A stretch of DNA of 64,000 nucleotides from Paralvinella palmiformis (taxonomy: Eukaryota; Annelida; Polychaeta; Terebellida; Alvinellidae). Each line of letters opens with the position of its first letter. Position 1 is the first letter of the stretch. Location of the stretch: positions 186,001 through 250,000 of the forward strand of contig JAODUP010000221.1 in the NCBI GenBank assembly GCA_025642065.1. The letters run 5' to 3'. This document shows, in pieces, positions 14,979 to 29,000 of the stretch. Position numbers and translations under genes: made by a program. Below the pieces are notes generated by a model that did no database searches, was not told the origin of the DNA, and saw nothing but the letters and a program-made list of their open reading frames with translations.

Positions 14979-15852
14979 CATACATACATATACATACATG
15001 GCGAAAACCGACAAATAACCTGTCAATTTGTATTTTTTATCAAAGTAAATTGCCTCAAACGAAACCCGTACATTTTTTGACTGGTCATTTATCATGCCAA
15101 TAATTATCACCCTAAAAAGTTTGTTTACTCTCGTTTTCTGTTAATATCGCATCATGAATAAATTATTACAATTATAGTTTTCACACACCATAATGAATAA
15201 TTAGATCCTCTAAGTATTTGAAGAGCGCACACAGATAATTATTAATAATGACAAGGATTAAAGTCCTTTTAGAAGTCACAACTTGATGGAAAACTACACA
15301 AAAATAGTTAATCCATTCAATTTAGAAGTCATAAGAATTGATTATGAAGTATTGTTTTATAAGCTTAAATGCGCGCGTTCGTTCGTGCGTGTGTGTGTGT
15401 GCTATCACAGACTTGGACAAAGGCATGAGGCAGGGACATTTATCTTAATATTGAGTAAATCAGTTAATCAGTACAAGTACTTTACAAGAACCTTAAGGAT
15501 GTGAACATTAGCACATAAAAATGAATGAAACATCATTCAGCCATAAATAAACTGGGAATCGAAACACTATGCCTAGTATTAGAAGTTGCTATTACCGGAA
15601 TTAACGATGAAGATGTTGCTGTTTTAGGGTAACTCTTGTACATTTGGTAGTCTAAATGGGCTGAATGACCTCTAACACTAATGAGAAGAAGTGAAAGATG
15701 AAACATCCTTATTACAGAACCTGGCCAGGATTTGATCCCTGAGATTCTGATATTAATTATACATTAGATTTGATGAAGCACTCTTACTACCTGGAGAGCC
15801 ATTTATAATTGTTTTTTCATCATTTAATTTTGAAGTGCTCTCTCTCTCCCTA

Positions 15853-15914
<62 letters not shown>

Positions 15915-17948
15915 GGGGGGGAGAGTTGTTCAAAATAGGACTGAAATCATTCAAGTACTTCTACTGATAGGTCAAGATTGATGAAAAGCAACTCGCCTTT
16001 CTATAATTTTATATTAAAGTGCTAAATGTTTAACAAGTATAATTGTTTAGAACACTTAAGTGTCCAAACTGGTTTCTTTTATATAAACATTATTAATGTT
16101 CTTACAAAGGCAACCTTCTTGGATCTTGGGAAAACACTGTGGGATAATGACTATCTTATTAAATTTGTAGGTCGCTTTTTCAGCAACTATGTTATATCAG
16201 TCTCTGTAAGAACCTTGAGAGGCTCAAATATATCCATCGTGGACATTCAGGTCTCTTCTAATAATAATAATCCTCTGATGACGTGCTGGAACAGAACACG
16301 CTATGTATATTTAGTATCTTATAATAAGAAAAAACTATTAAAACGTTAATTTCTTTCTCTGAATTGATAATAGTTTGGAGGACAGTCTGATTTTTGTATA
16401 GTATTTTATTCGCAATACCGAAAACAGTCCTTTGATTGGTAATATTCTCATTTGGTAGAGGCAAGTGTATTTTTAACTTGAGATTTATTAAACCTGTATA
16501 TTTCATGATGGCGCAGTAACGTGCTCAATACCTTCTATGTTTCTTTGTAACCTTTATATCGTAGTTGTCTTCTTGGTGCATGCTCGCCTACACCATCTCC
16601 CGATGTACTATTATAGAGGAGATCCACGTATCAGCTGATCAGTATCATCTGGTAGATCAAATACTAGAGAAGAGATTTCCAGATCAGCAAGAAAGGAAAC
16701 TTTCTCTATCAACCAGTATTTTGTGTGTGAAAAACTTTAAAACTTAGCCAGATTATTTATAGATGATATAAAGCATATTATTGTTATCAATGGAGGCAGC
16801 AGGAAGTACATGTTTTTACAGTAAAAACATTTCTGCTTAGTGTTTATACTTGTAACAATTAATGGTATAAAGTGACGCGTTGAATTAGATTGAGAAATTA
16901 AATATTAAGGCAGCCAGAACTCTATATCCATTAATTTGTTCAGATGTATACTCTCTCCTGACTGCCAACACGCAGCAACCGGAATTATGAGATTTTCGAG
17001 TGAGGAAATGGTGTTTTTAAAACAAAAAACGTTTTTTTCTTCCAATATAATATATCACTTTAGATAAGGTGACTGTCAAGTTTCTAGCCACTGGAGTCCG
17101 TATCAGCAGCATTTGGGATGTTAATGATAACTGGTTCAGATTGGACGGAGAAAGTTTTTGCTGCAATTAATTGTGTCATTATACTAGTTACAATAAAGTA
17201 GCTGGTTTTCTGTTACTCTCTCGTTATCAGATTGACTCGGTGTAAACATCAGAACCGTTTCTTGGAAATGTTGGGCAGCTAAATAGAACCTCCGCCACCG
17301 CCGCCCCACGACTGGCAGAGAATGGTCTCAAGTTGGACTTTATAATATTGTGTCTTTATATATATATATATATATATATATTAAATAGGAAATCTCATTA
17401 TGTGACAGTAGTTGTAGGCTCCTGTCTCAAAGCCACAGTACGTTGTCGTCGCTGAAGTATCGAGTTAGACACCCAAGGACTTGCATCAGTGGCCACACAA
17501 ACCAGCTGTCTCGGGTTATAACAAATCTAACTGACGGCGGCTGTTATAGCCTCCATACTGGCAGATTGTGTTGGGCTTCATATTGGATAGTGTGGCCTCA
17601 AGTTTGAATTCACACTTAGTCGTTCCGATAAGAATCTACAGGTGATCGGAATTATTATCGATCTGATGTCGATTATAGACTATATATTGGGACTATATCA
17701 GATCTGTGTCACTCAGATTGGTGACAGCAGTTTAAAGGCATTATTAGGTAAACTCTCTTTTTTAACTTTCAAATGTTGGAATCAGTTCTGTCCTCACACT
17801 ATTCAAAGTATGTTAACTTTGAAATGTCGATGTATTCTTGTGGATGTAACATTTGAAAACCTTTCTGTTCAATATTATAATGAGCTAAATTTGTATATTA
17901 TAGATAATATTATACAATAACTATGTTGTTTTATTTGTTGTCATCATA

Positions 17949-18012
<64 letters not shown>

Positions 18013-19030
18013 CTCACGTGTGTGTGTGTGTGTGTGTGTCAGTAATCCAAAAAAATGGAATATTGTTTACTTTTACTAGGCACTCACTACTCAACCATAT
18101 CTAAGTAGTGTGTGTGTGTGTGTGTGTGATGGGATTGCCGTTTTAATATAAAACAAATGCCGTTAAATTCATGATGTTATAAACCCCACGCAAACGTATG
18201 TATACATATGCGTGCACACACACACATACACACATATACACACACACTGTTTAAGATTAATCCAAAGATAAATTCAATCATAGTTGATTGTTTATATTGC
18301 ATATTGAAGACAATCGATGAGATAAAAAGTTAGACGAGAGAACATTTAGAATACTAACAGACTCACAGTTGTCTAGAGGCGATGATCATATAACATGAGG
18401 GTGTTAGTTGGTTTATTTAAATATTTGATCAATATTTAGTACAGATTATTATTATTGAGGATTGTATACAGCAGGCTCTGACCATATTAATTATTATGTA
18501 GTATTATAATTAGTTGGCACACTCTAAGACTATACTGTGGCTGATAGAGATGTCTGTCTGTAAGTAAGTAATGAAATAAACTTTAAACAAAATTATAATT
18601 GATAACAAATATGTAACTAAATATTTGTTAAATAATGTTCTTGCACATTGATTGTTACCATATAATGTTAAACTTGTATTATAAACATATATATCTACAG
18701 TGATAACTTACTCGTCATAAAGCTCATATATCATAAGTCTAGTAATATACATGTATAACATATACTAAAATCGTAGATATACATTAACAGTGATATTAAC
18801 AAATGTTGAAGTCCTTAGTATGCATCCTGTCTCCTTACATGTTAAAAGTATATCTCAACAATACAGTTCATAGCACACTGCAGTGCAGACCTCCAGGTTC
18901 TGGGATCATATCCCAGTGTTCCTTTATAAAGTCTGTCAGAGAGATGTTTTATCCAGTGATAAAAGGCTTTCATGTGAACATCTCATGTCGCCATGGAGTA
19001 TCCCCTCAGCCATCTGACTCATAGGTGTGA

Positions 19031-19073
<43 letters not shown>

Positions 19074-22000
19074 TTAAACCTTTTATATATATATATATAT
19101 ATATATGTAATATTTGGTTTCTCAGGAGAGCACTGATAAACAGTCTGAAGTTATTGTGTTACGATGGGGTGGTATATACTTCACCGTGAGTGTATATGTC
19201 TGTGTTGTGTACTAGAGCTAGACTTTCAAACAGTGATACTGACAATGTTTATTTTTTGACATCATTCATAGCAGGCTGGCATCAGTTAAGGCTTTTTGGC
19301 ATTGACCACCATACAATGTGTGTGTGTGTGTGTGTGTGTGTGATGTGTGACATGTCGACCTTAAGGGGATATCTCTCTCCACTATTAACATAGAGACTGA
19401 CATTTGAGGTTGTTGTTTTAGCAGCTCTGAGGTTACTCAAACTAAGCTCTCAATATCATTGGCCACACTATCTTACTATCGTCTTTTTAACATTAACTTT
19501 TATTGATGATACTGTTGGCTAGTGCCAGTCTCTCTCTCTCTCTCTGTCTCTCTGGATCTCTAATATTCTGTCAGGATATGGACATTTACAGGCAAATGGA
19601 TACGTGCACACACAGAGTGATCCTTTAGGTTTGGTAAAACTGAGAACATGATAGCCCATTCACCATTACTATAATGAGAACTATCTCTACGTTTGTGTAA
19701 CATTTTAAAGTGTGGCATATTTGATGACTACAATACGTTATTTAATGAGATGTACTAGTTGGATCGCTGTACACAGTGTACAATAATGTTCAATTTGTTG
19801 ACAGCAATTTAAGTACATAGGTTCCAGATCGCCTACTTTTTTGGTAGGAACCTCCTACTTTTGGATTAGATCTCCTAATTTTCCTACTTTTCACCATCTT
19901 TTAATTGTCAATCCATTATAAAATATTGATCAATCAGTTCCGTATATGTTAATTAAATTAAGTACATATATATAGGTGGGAAACGTTAATGTGTGTGTGT
20001 GTGTGTGTAATAATTATGTGCCAGCTATCGATTGTTGCTTCAAACTTCAAATGCTTTCAGAAATAACATGCTTATGAAAACAGATACTGTAGTTGTACAC
20101 AAGAAAACGTGTAATTTTATATTCCAATAATGTAAACTTTTGTCCATATTCTTCTCCTACTTTTCTCCCACTTTGGGGTAGAGACTCCTACCACTTTGTG
20201 ACCATTTGGGGTGAGACCTATAAAAATACCATTTTAATGATTTATTGACGTTTCTGATAATACAGTTCTCTGTTGATTCACAGAAGTGTGCCGTCTCCTA
20301 AAAGTTTTAAATTCTTGTACAACACTCAAATGTCTCTTTAAAGTAACCTTTTGAATATGGATGGAATATTCGTCCATCATTTCCAGTTTTTAAGTATATT
20401 TTAAAGTTTTTAAGGAAAGGATTCTATATTGAATCTACATTGTTATTATTGTTATTATATTCCTTCAGCCTTTTGATCTGGATAACCTTTGATATATAAC
20501 GTCTTTTCTGTTCATGTCTAGGTGACCAGTGAGCATGGCCAGAGTGTACACGATGCCGTGGAAACGGTTGCCATGGAGCAGAAGTTGACTAGTTACCGCA
20601 TCTATTTAGCATCATCAAAGGCTTTATTAGATCTTCACACAGATATTGGTAGCCTCAATGATGATCACATCATCCTTACTGACAGTGAAGATGGTACAAG
20701 TGCAGAAGGTATATATATATATATATATAAATTTATTTATATGTTTTCCGGTTGTTCGTGATAGTGTTCTCATGACATTGGGTAGAACGCTGCACTGCAA
20801 ACATTCATGTCGGGGTTAGAATCCCAGATGTGCCTGGCTTTGTTGGATGTTTCACTAGTTATTGACCATATGTTCCAGGTGTGCCCATGACCGACAATGA
20901 ATATATAAAGAATTCACCCCCTCACAATGTTGAACAGAATGCCAGAGTAAATTATAAATGTATTATATTTTGAAAATTTCAAATCCATTATTAACACTCA
21001 TCTGTGAATACATTTAAGCCACATACAGAGTGATACTCACTAGCTTCAGGTCTGTGTTACTGATTGTGTGATGGCATATGGCATTAATGTTTCGCTCTTC
21101 TATATAGACACCAGGTATAACCTAGTAGAGACTTTACTGAGGCGTGAGAAGTTATATCAGGAATGTCTACACAGTATACTTGATGTCTATGCCGAGCCAC
21201 TCAGGTATTTATTTATATTTTCATCCGTTATGATAATTACATCATGATGTTTCCACTAAGTTTACCATTTCCTATCATAACGTATATTTCATTTCTGATT
21301 ACCTTCATAAATTAAATCTGTAGTTTTTTCTTTAGGTATTTATTTCCCATTAGTCCCATTTTTATCTGTGGTGCTAAGTTACTAGTTTACATATCTGTAA
21401 ATGTTATTTATACATACAAGTTTGTGGAATTGCACCATTATTTTTAACATATCTGCGCATTACCCAGTATTCTGAACACAACATTTGAAAATATAACAGG
21501 TTGTTCTGTGTAGTTAACTAGGATTATATAAAGATGTGTATTTGTTCTTACCAAACAGGAAGTTCTCCAGTCTCTCAGCAGCAGATCACAGAGTACTGTT
21601 CTGTAGTCTGGAGCCAATCCTCTCCTTTAGTACAACACTTTGTCTTAAGGTATTGTTATATGGTGTGTAACGGCAGATTTAACTCATGATGAAATTTGTT
21701 GTAGAATTATTTTATTTTTATTATTTTATTTAGTAAATTGTGTTTTAGTATAAAAATAATACAATCAGAGACAATTAGTTATAGTCTTATATTTGTCTGT
21801 TTTAGATAAATGATGCCATTCAGACTTGGGATCCAGGTACAACGAGGATAGGTACGTTTTATTATAAGACACTCAGTGTTGGCTTGATAATGATAACAGG
21901 GATGTCTCCATGGCTACACGGATACAGCGATAGCGTGTTTGGCCTAAACTTGAAAGGGGTTTCTGTGAACCTTTTTTTAGAATTCACTACATTCACAGTT

Positions 22001-25000
22001 AGTTAATCTAAATAATAATATTTGTGTTTTGTAAGGCTTTTGATGTTTTCTGTGGGTTTTGAATGTTACCCAGGTTATAATAATAGTAATAATAATTATT
22101 ATCATCTTGTATCCAAATAATATTTGTGATGTATATGAAGTAATTACTGTTGCCACGGAACCGTATTACTGTTGATGCGGAACCGTATTACTGTTGCCAC
22201 GGAACCGTATTACTGTTGACACGGAACCCTATTACTGTTGACGCGGAACCCTATTACTGTTGACGCGGAACCCTATTACTGTTGACATGGAACTCTATTA
22301 CTGTTGACATGGAACCGTATTACTGTTGATGCAGAACCCTATTATTGTTGATGCAGAACCGTATTACTGTTGACGTGGAACTGTATTACTGTTGCCACGG
22401 AACCGTATTACTGTTGACACGGAACCCTATTATTGTTGACGCGGAACCCGATTACTGTTGACGTCAGACCCCATTATCATTGATATCATCATTTCTCCTA
22501 TTGATGGATTGTCATTTAGATATTATAATGACTGAAAAATGCTAATTGTTGATGATTTAATCTAACTAATCCCATTTTGATAACAACAACAACAACGATA
22601 TTACATACATGTAGTTATCTTTCTGTTTTCAGGTAATTTATTTTCCAAACAGTTCTGGCATCACTATGATGAGTATTACCTCAGATATCCAACCATCAGA
22701 AGGTGTGTATTACTATAAAGTCCTCAAACTACTCAAATTAGTCCATTAGACTATATACTGATGGAGACCACAAGCCATCTGAGGGCTATACATTTAGCCA
22801 CTTATCATGTAGGACAAGTCACACTTCATCACAATCACTTGTCCGAGAACCTACCGAACATTTCATCGGCTGCCTCATGAAACAGCGCCGGATATTCAAC
22901 TGTCCACTTAGCAATAAAATTTAGTTTTCTCTTCACTTCATACTCCTTTTGCAATACAGAACATCCCTTTGCAGTTTTCTTTTCTGGAATTATGAAGACG
23001 AATTTCGACGAGATCTTGAATCATTTCCGGTTGATAGCTCTCGGCCAATCACAGCCCACAAAACATTTGAGCGATTACTAAATTGTACTTTGAAATGGTA
23101 ACCGAGTCTCATCACGTAGCCAATGGTTATTGGCATCAGCGCAGTAATAAATACTAAGAACCACCCAGAAATACGACAGGACACGGCAGACAACCAAGCA
23201 TGTGATTTTACTCGTCTGATTACGTAGTTTGGTTATCCCGGACAGGCGGACAACCGTTAATGTCGAGCCCTACATCATACTGTGTCAATGTCTTTTGAAC
23301 TGATTGACTCACACAACAACGATATTCCATTTTCTATGATAATTATTTGTTGTCTGATTGTATCCAACCGTTACCCAGCTTACCGTATTATTTTTTGCTC
23401 TTAAATTTAAAATGAGTTAAAAACATTCAGTTGCATAATTAACTGATAACAACGCAATTCATTCGTTAATTTTCTCTACTCGCCTAGATTGATAAAACAC
23501 TGATTTACCCAGTTATTATATTTATGTAACATTTGCTCATCTGCCTATGATTACCTGTCCCTTGTTATCATTGGTGTTTTATTCCATGCAGTCTACTAAA
23601 GGAGAAGTATACGACGGATGAGGAATTTACGGAGTTCTGTCGGATGAGACATGGAGCTGCCCACCATTCCCTCGAGTCATTACTTCTGTTACCAGTAAGT
23701 GTACCTAAATATTTAAAAAAATGAATATTTCTCTCGTAAATACTTAACCCAAGGATGTACTGATGGTGAAGTGGTTGGAACAAAGTGCTGTAAATCTCTT
23801 AAGTCAGGTTTTAAATCAAGTCAAATTACTTACAGTACTCAGATGCTTAACTAGGGATTGCCCCCATACACACCTGTCAAACAAACTGATTATTCACTTT
23901 CTTAAATACTAACCTCATCATTAATAATAATAATAATAATAATACCAACTCGATGGTACTGTCAGCTTGTATTTTAAGTGTAATTAGGAATGTTGAGGTT
24001 TTCCTTTTATTTACCCTAGAAATCAACTTCGAATGTATGAGTCCCGGGTACAGATTGTCATTTTCAAGAGATGCTAGCACGTGTAATCTCTTTTAGAGGT
24101 CTGTCTGTTACGCCTAATGCAAGACAAAACAAGACACACATAACCACATCACCATTAGGCCATCAGTTGATTTTATATATCATAACTAACCATCACCCGA
24201 TAATATATCATTTTAATAGGTAACCCCTCCTTCCCCAATGTTTGCCATGATTTGTTTGGGGTATTATTCTATTCGTTACTGCAGAAACGAGACTGTTTTT
24301 AAAATCTTTGTTCAACACAAACTAACAGAAACCTGGTGTGTGTTTGTCTTCTGAGTCTGTCCTGCTGTTCAGTCAATCTGCCAACAAAGTTCAGTCTACG
24401 CTGTCTAGTGAGCGACAAACAGATTTTCTCAAAATCCTCCAGTACCCAAACAATGTATAATTTTAATATCATGCAACCACAACAGAACAGTGCTAACAGT
24501 ACATAAGTGTTTTATACAAATGTTTAAAATAAATGTGCCGTATTTCCATGAGGGACCCATTGTAGCCATAAATCACACCCCCACTCATACCTACAATGAT
24601 GTGCCACGTGCCTGTGCAAGTACTCTAAAAACATAAAATATATATTTATAAACATATCCAGCAGTAGTTCCCTCAAATTTCAATAAGAACTGACCACATA
24701 CAGTCCTAATTTTAAGCACAAATTCTTCTCATAACTCATATCCTTGGTAGTACATGAGTCATCCCTCATATCGAAACCAATTTTGCTTGTTCCTGTATAA
24801 AGCCGAAGATCAGTACTCATTTAAATAGACTGCTTTTAGTTATAATTTCCGCTTGTTGATAATTGAGTACTGCTTTCTACTCCTATTCAGTACTCAGATC
24901 ACCATTACCGTACTCAAATGTCAATGACCTTCATTACGAGTTGTCTATTTATAATTAATGATTGTTGACTTGCTAGATCAACTTGTCCTGAGTGTCACTT

Positions 25001-25625
25001 GACAATGTTGATTTGTTTATTCCGGTCTCCCTGTTCATAACCTTATCTTCTATCTGACACATGTTGTCACCAGTTCTCTCAATGTGTGTGTGTGTGTGTG
25101 TTGTTGTGTTACCAAGAGGAGTAAATATAAAGTACTCATTGTTTTATCAAACCATCCTCAAGTCTTGTTGACAGCTATGTTAATAAGTGTATATCAACAT
25201 TTACTTCTAACAGTTACTGGACTCATCATATGATAAATTAAGACAGTTGTCAGTTGACCATCCGATTGTGATGTATGTTTAATAGGATGATAAAACTGCT
25301 GATAGTAATTTACTAGTGCTCTACACTGTAGACATCCTGATCACGGATTCAATTCCCAGTGCTATCCACATTGTATGTCTGCAGGATGTTTCTTCTATCA
25401 ATGAATGGCATCCTCTTATAATACAGTGGTTAGAGTACTATGCTGCAAATCTCTAGGTCACAGGGTCATATTATTCATAATGTTGACTAGGCTGAGGCCC
25501 AGAGACTAGGACCCTGTCTGTATTCTTGCTGAGGAATTTTTACCAGCATTCTTGGTCTCCAGTGGTTAAAGGCACTTTGCACTGTGTGATGTAGCGATAC
25601 ATGTGTATATATATCTATCCATATG

Positions 25626-25666
<41 letters not shown>

Positions 25667-25979
25667 CATATATATATATTCTGACTGAAGTACCAGAGGG
25701 GGCTGAAAGTACCTAGTGCCCTGATGGGCCCGAACATGGGTTAATTCAAACCTACTTAGGTCAGGGTCCAATTATCTATGATGAGGCTACCTGTGTTTGT
25801 CGAATATTTCTATGGGAAGTTGCCGCTCTGACTTATGTTCCAGATCTGATCAGTGATGTGGTGGTTACATAACCCACTCAGCCAAGAGTTTGGCCAGATG
25901 AGATCTCCTGACCCTTGGAAGCAGTAATCTTTGGATGATATGTCTTGGTGGAGGCTGATATGAAGACTAAATAAAGCCA

Positions 25980-26054
<75 letters not shown>

Positions 26055-29000
26055 GATGGACACTTTACGGTTGATCATCAGATAATGAATTATATAAAAC
26101 ATGATTTTCTTATCAGAAAGAAGTGTTAGCCTTGAAATGGGATCAGTTCTCTATAATTGATTACAGAAAGATTACATGTAACACATATAAATATGTGTCC
26201 TTATGTTTGTATTCTATTATGTCTTGTTAGCAAACTATTTCTTATATCTTGGTCTATAACAGATGTCCTGGAAAATCTGGAAAGTCTTGGAATTTGAAAA
26301 ATTGGATTCCAGGCCTGGAAAGTCCTGGAATTTGGACATATAGGTCTATATTTCTAATCATAAGCGTACATGAATTCGGTCGTTACACTTCCGAAATATG
26401 GGTGTATCTTTGCATGTTAAAAGTTTGTGAATTCATTGAAAGGGTCCTTGAATTTGACTTTGGAAGGTCCTGGAAAGTCCTGGAATCTGAGATGTGAAAA
26501 TGTGTATGAGCCCTGTATAAGTATAAAGTATGTCTACCTCATGTTGTCATCTGGTGTTATCGCTACTGGTATTTATTATGTTAGGTAAAGGCCTAGATAG
26601 AGTTAGTTAATATAAATTGATTTATGACATCGGCTGATCAGACTTGTCAGTATTGTAAAGATTTATAGTATTATTTTAGAGGTACTACTTAACTTTACTT
26701 ATAGTACATCCTGATGAGGTGAAGGACATCTCACACCTAGCTACTGAGAATACCGACACCCGCTTACTAATATACAATGGCATCTAAATATGTCAATAAA
26801 TCATCATCGTCGGTGGTCCAGTTGTTTTATAGCATCGTGAGATCATTAAGTTGTGGGGTTAGTGAATTAATGGCACCTTTGGTTAAGTGGTTCGGTCATG
26901 TGAGCATGTTCGAGGTGTTCGCGGTTTGACTCAGTTGACAGTCACCACAGGTCGCTAGCTAGCTGTAGGATCTTACCTGTAGATTGTCTACTTGAGAATG
27001 TAATTATCAGTGAAAAGTGTTGCGTTATCCCCCCCAGGGAGCTGATGATGATCGGCGAAGTAGGTGAATGCGGAAAGTTCTTAGATTAGCATAACATTAT
27101 TTATCACCTTGTTAGAACACTGACTCGTTACTGATGGCGTGATAGTTTCTGAGAAAAGTTGGTTGATTTTGGGTGGGTTGTCTTAGAAGAAGTATTTTAC
27201 AAAAACAAATCGGGTCAGAAGAAATTAAAGGTTATCAGATAATCTGATTGGCCATATATGTAAACACGTGCCACAATGAACATACACCATTCACACTGTT
27301 CACGAAAAATATCATTTTTTGGACCTGAGCCTGTAGTATTCTTGAACTGGAATATTAATGATGTCTAAATTTGATCATCAGATTCCATCTTTATTCTTGA
27401 AATAATGATTAGCAGTTGTTATTGCTACATTGATCTACTTCAATAATTTAAAATTAATTTAGATGATTTATAACTGTTTGTATTTTGATAATTAGCATTT
27501 GCTGTTCTTAAATAATTAGCTACTGTAGCTCCTGAGTATGTGGTAAATGTTAGCTACAGTATAAGAATTAATATGGGAAAAGTTATTTAAACTATTGCAA
27601 AACACTTCTAATTCATGCAAAATATAATTTAAAACAATTTTATTTTAAGTTCACCTATTTTAATTTTAGTTGACAGATATATAAAACAAGTGACAAAAAA
27701 CCCCATCTATAACCCAATTTAATTGTTTCTTCCTTATCTTGTAATATAATTTGAGATACTACTTAGATAAAAAATACACAGCACTCAAATTAGATTTAGG
27801 AAGATGCATTATGGTAATACAAACGATAGCTTTATGTTTTACACACACACACACACACATATATATTAGTTAAGGTGAGTCAGTTCACTATATAATTGTG
27901 TTAGCCGTGAGGTTGTTAAATAAGCTATCACTGGAATGATATATCTCTTCAGCTCACTAAGTATGTGTAGAGATATAAACTTGATGTAGAATGTGGTATG
28001 TTTTTAGACATTTCTGCCCCAAGCTGAAGCACACTTTAGCAGCCTACTGAAGCTCTGTTATAGTGTTGATCTGTTGAAGTAGCATATCTCTCTGGGACAT
28101 TCCGAGCCATTTATACCACTAAAGTTCGGAGCAGTTCTTTTAAAGTAAGAAAAAGTGTGTTTTATTTAACATCACCATCATGTTAAGAGTTCTTGTGCTG
28201 TCTGTTTAAAAGTCTTAGTTGGAGAGGTGCTGCTATAGCACAGTGGCTAGAGCTGGGCACTCCGAACCTCTAGGTTGTGAGTTCAGATCCTGTGTTTCCT
28301 CCAAAGTATGATCAGTGCACAGGGTAATCAATCAGCCTTATTATGTTTGGATTATCGTATATGTTACTGGTATACAAATATTATTGCAATTCTAATTCAT
28401 CAGTTCCCATTTATTTTGAAGTCCAGCTTCAACAGTTGCAATTCCAAGTGAAGTAATTCCGATTTCTTCATTGATAAATATATTCACGGCGCCTCAGTGA
28501 TCTAATTGGTAGCGCGTCGGACCACAGATCACTCACTACCAGCCGTGTTCGAATCTCAGTGTGGGCATATTTGAAGGGTGTTTCATCTTTCACTTCGATT
28601 CATTGCCTTTGAAGATCACTCGGCCAATTTAGCCTACCATGTGCACAAATGTGGCTGTAAAACACAAATCATCATCATTCCTAAATATATTCAGAAGTGT
28701 TTAACGCCCAGATGTTGAATAAAGGCTATATTTAACTGCCTTTTTATTGTTATACAATACCATAATGATGCCATCAAAAACTCTGAAAGTAAAACATTTT
28801 ACTCACTTCGGTTAGATTCTCTAAAACATGTACCTGTATTTCTTATTACATTTTTGAAAGTTATACCTGCTTTGTAATCTATTCTTAGAAACAAGCGTCA
28901 AAGTATTAGGCTACAATGTGCGCTTTTTAGATGGCAAATTTCGAGCTGAAATTATGCCTGCATCTGACCCGAATATTTTAAAGATTACATTGAATGCTGA

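Larger units (their letters stand above)
4084..20521 (+). other. Intron 1 (16.4 kb), repeat-filled
   Basis: It is bounded by a CAG|GTAGGG donor and a CTAG acceptor. It contains SINEs, long (TA)n/(GT)n runs, a repeated sequence pair (4350-4500 and 10762-10910), an A/T homopolymer block (10115-10720) and a MITE-like element at 19818-20220. Two open stretches at about 11304-11417 and 16616-16733 look mildly exon-like but do not fit the phase of exon 1. The stretch 8900-10100 shows nothing recognisable. Confidence 0.6.

Noticed and set aside
16026..16349. 107-codon open frame starting with ATG
   Set aside because: AT-rich composition, no domain pattern, no splice sites that fit; expected by chance in 64 kb.
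26249..26497. 82-codon frame with GKSGKSWN, resembling a P-loop
   Set aside because: It is translation of the TCCTGGAA repeat; no nucleotide-binding fold follows.
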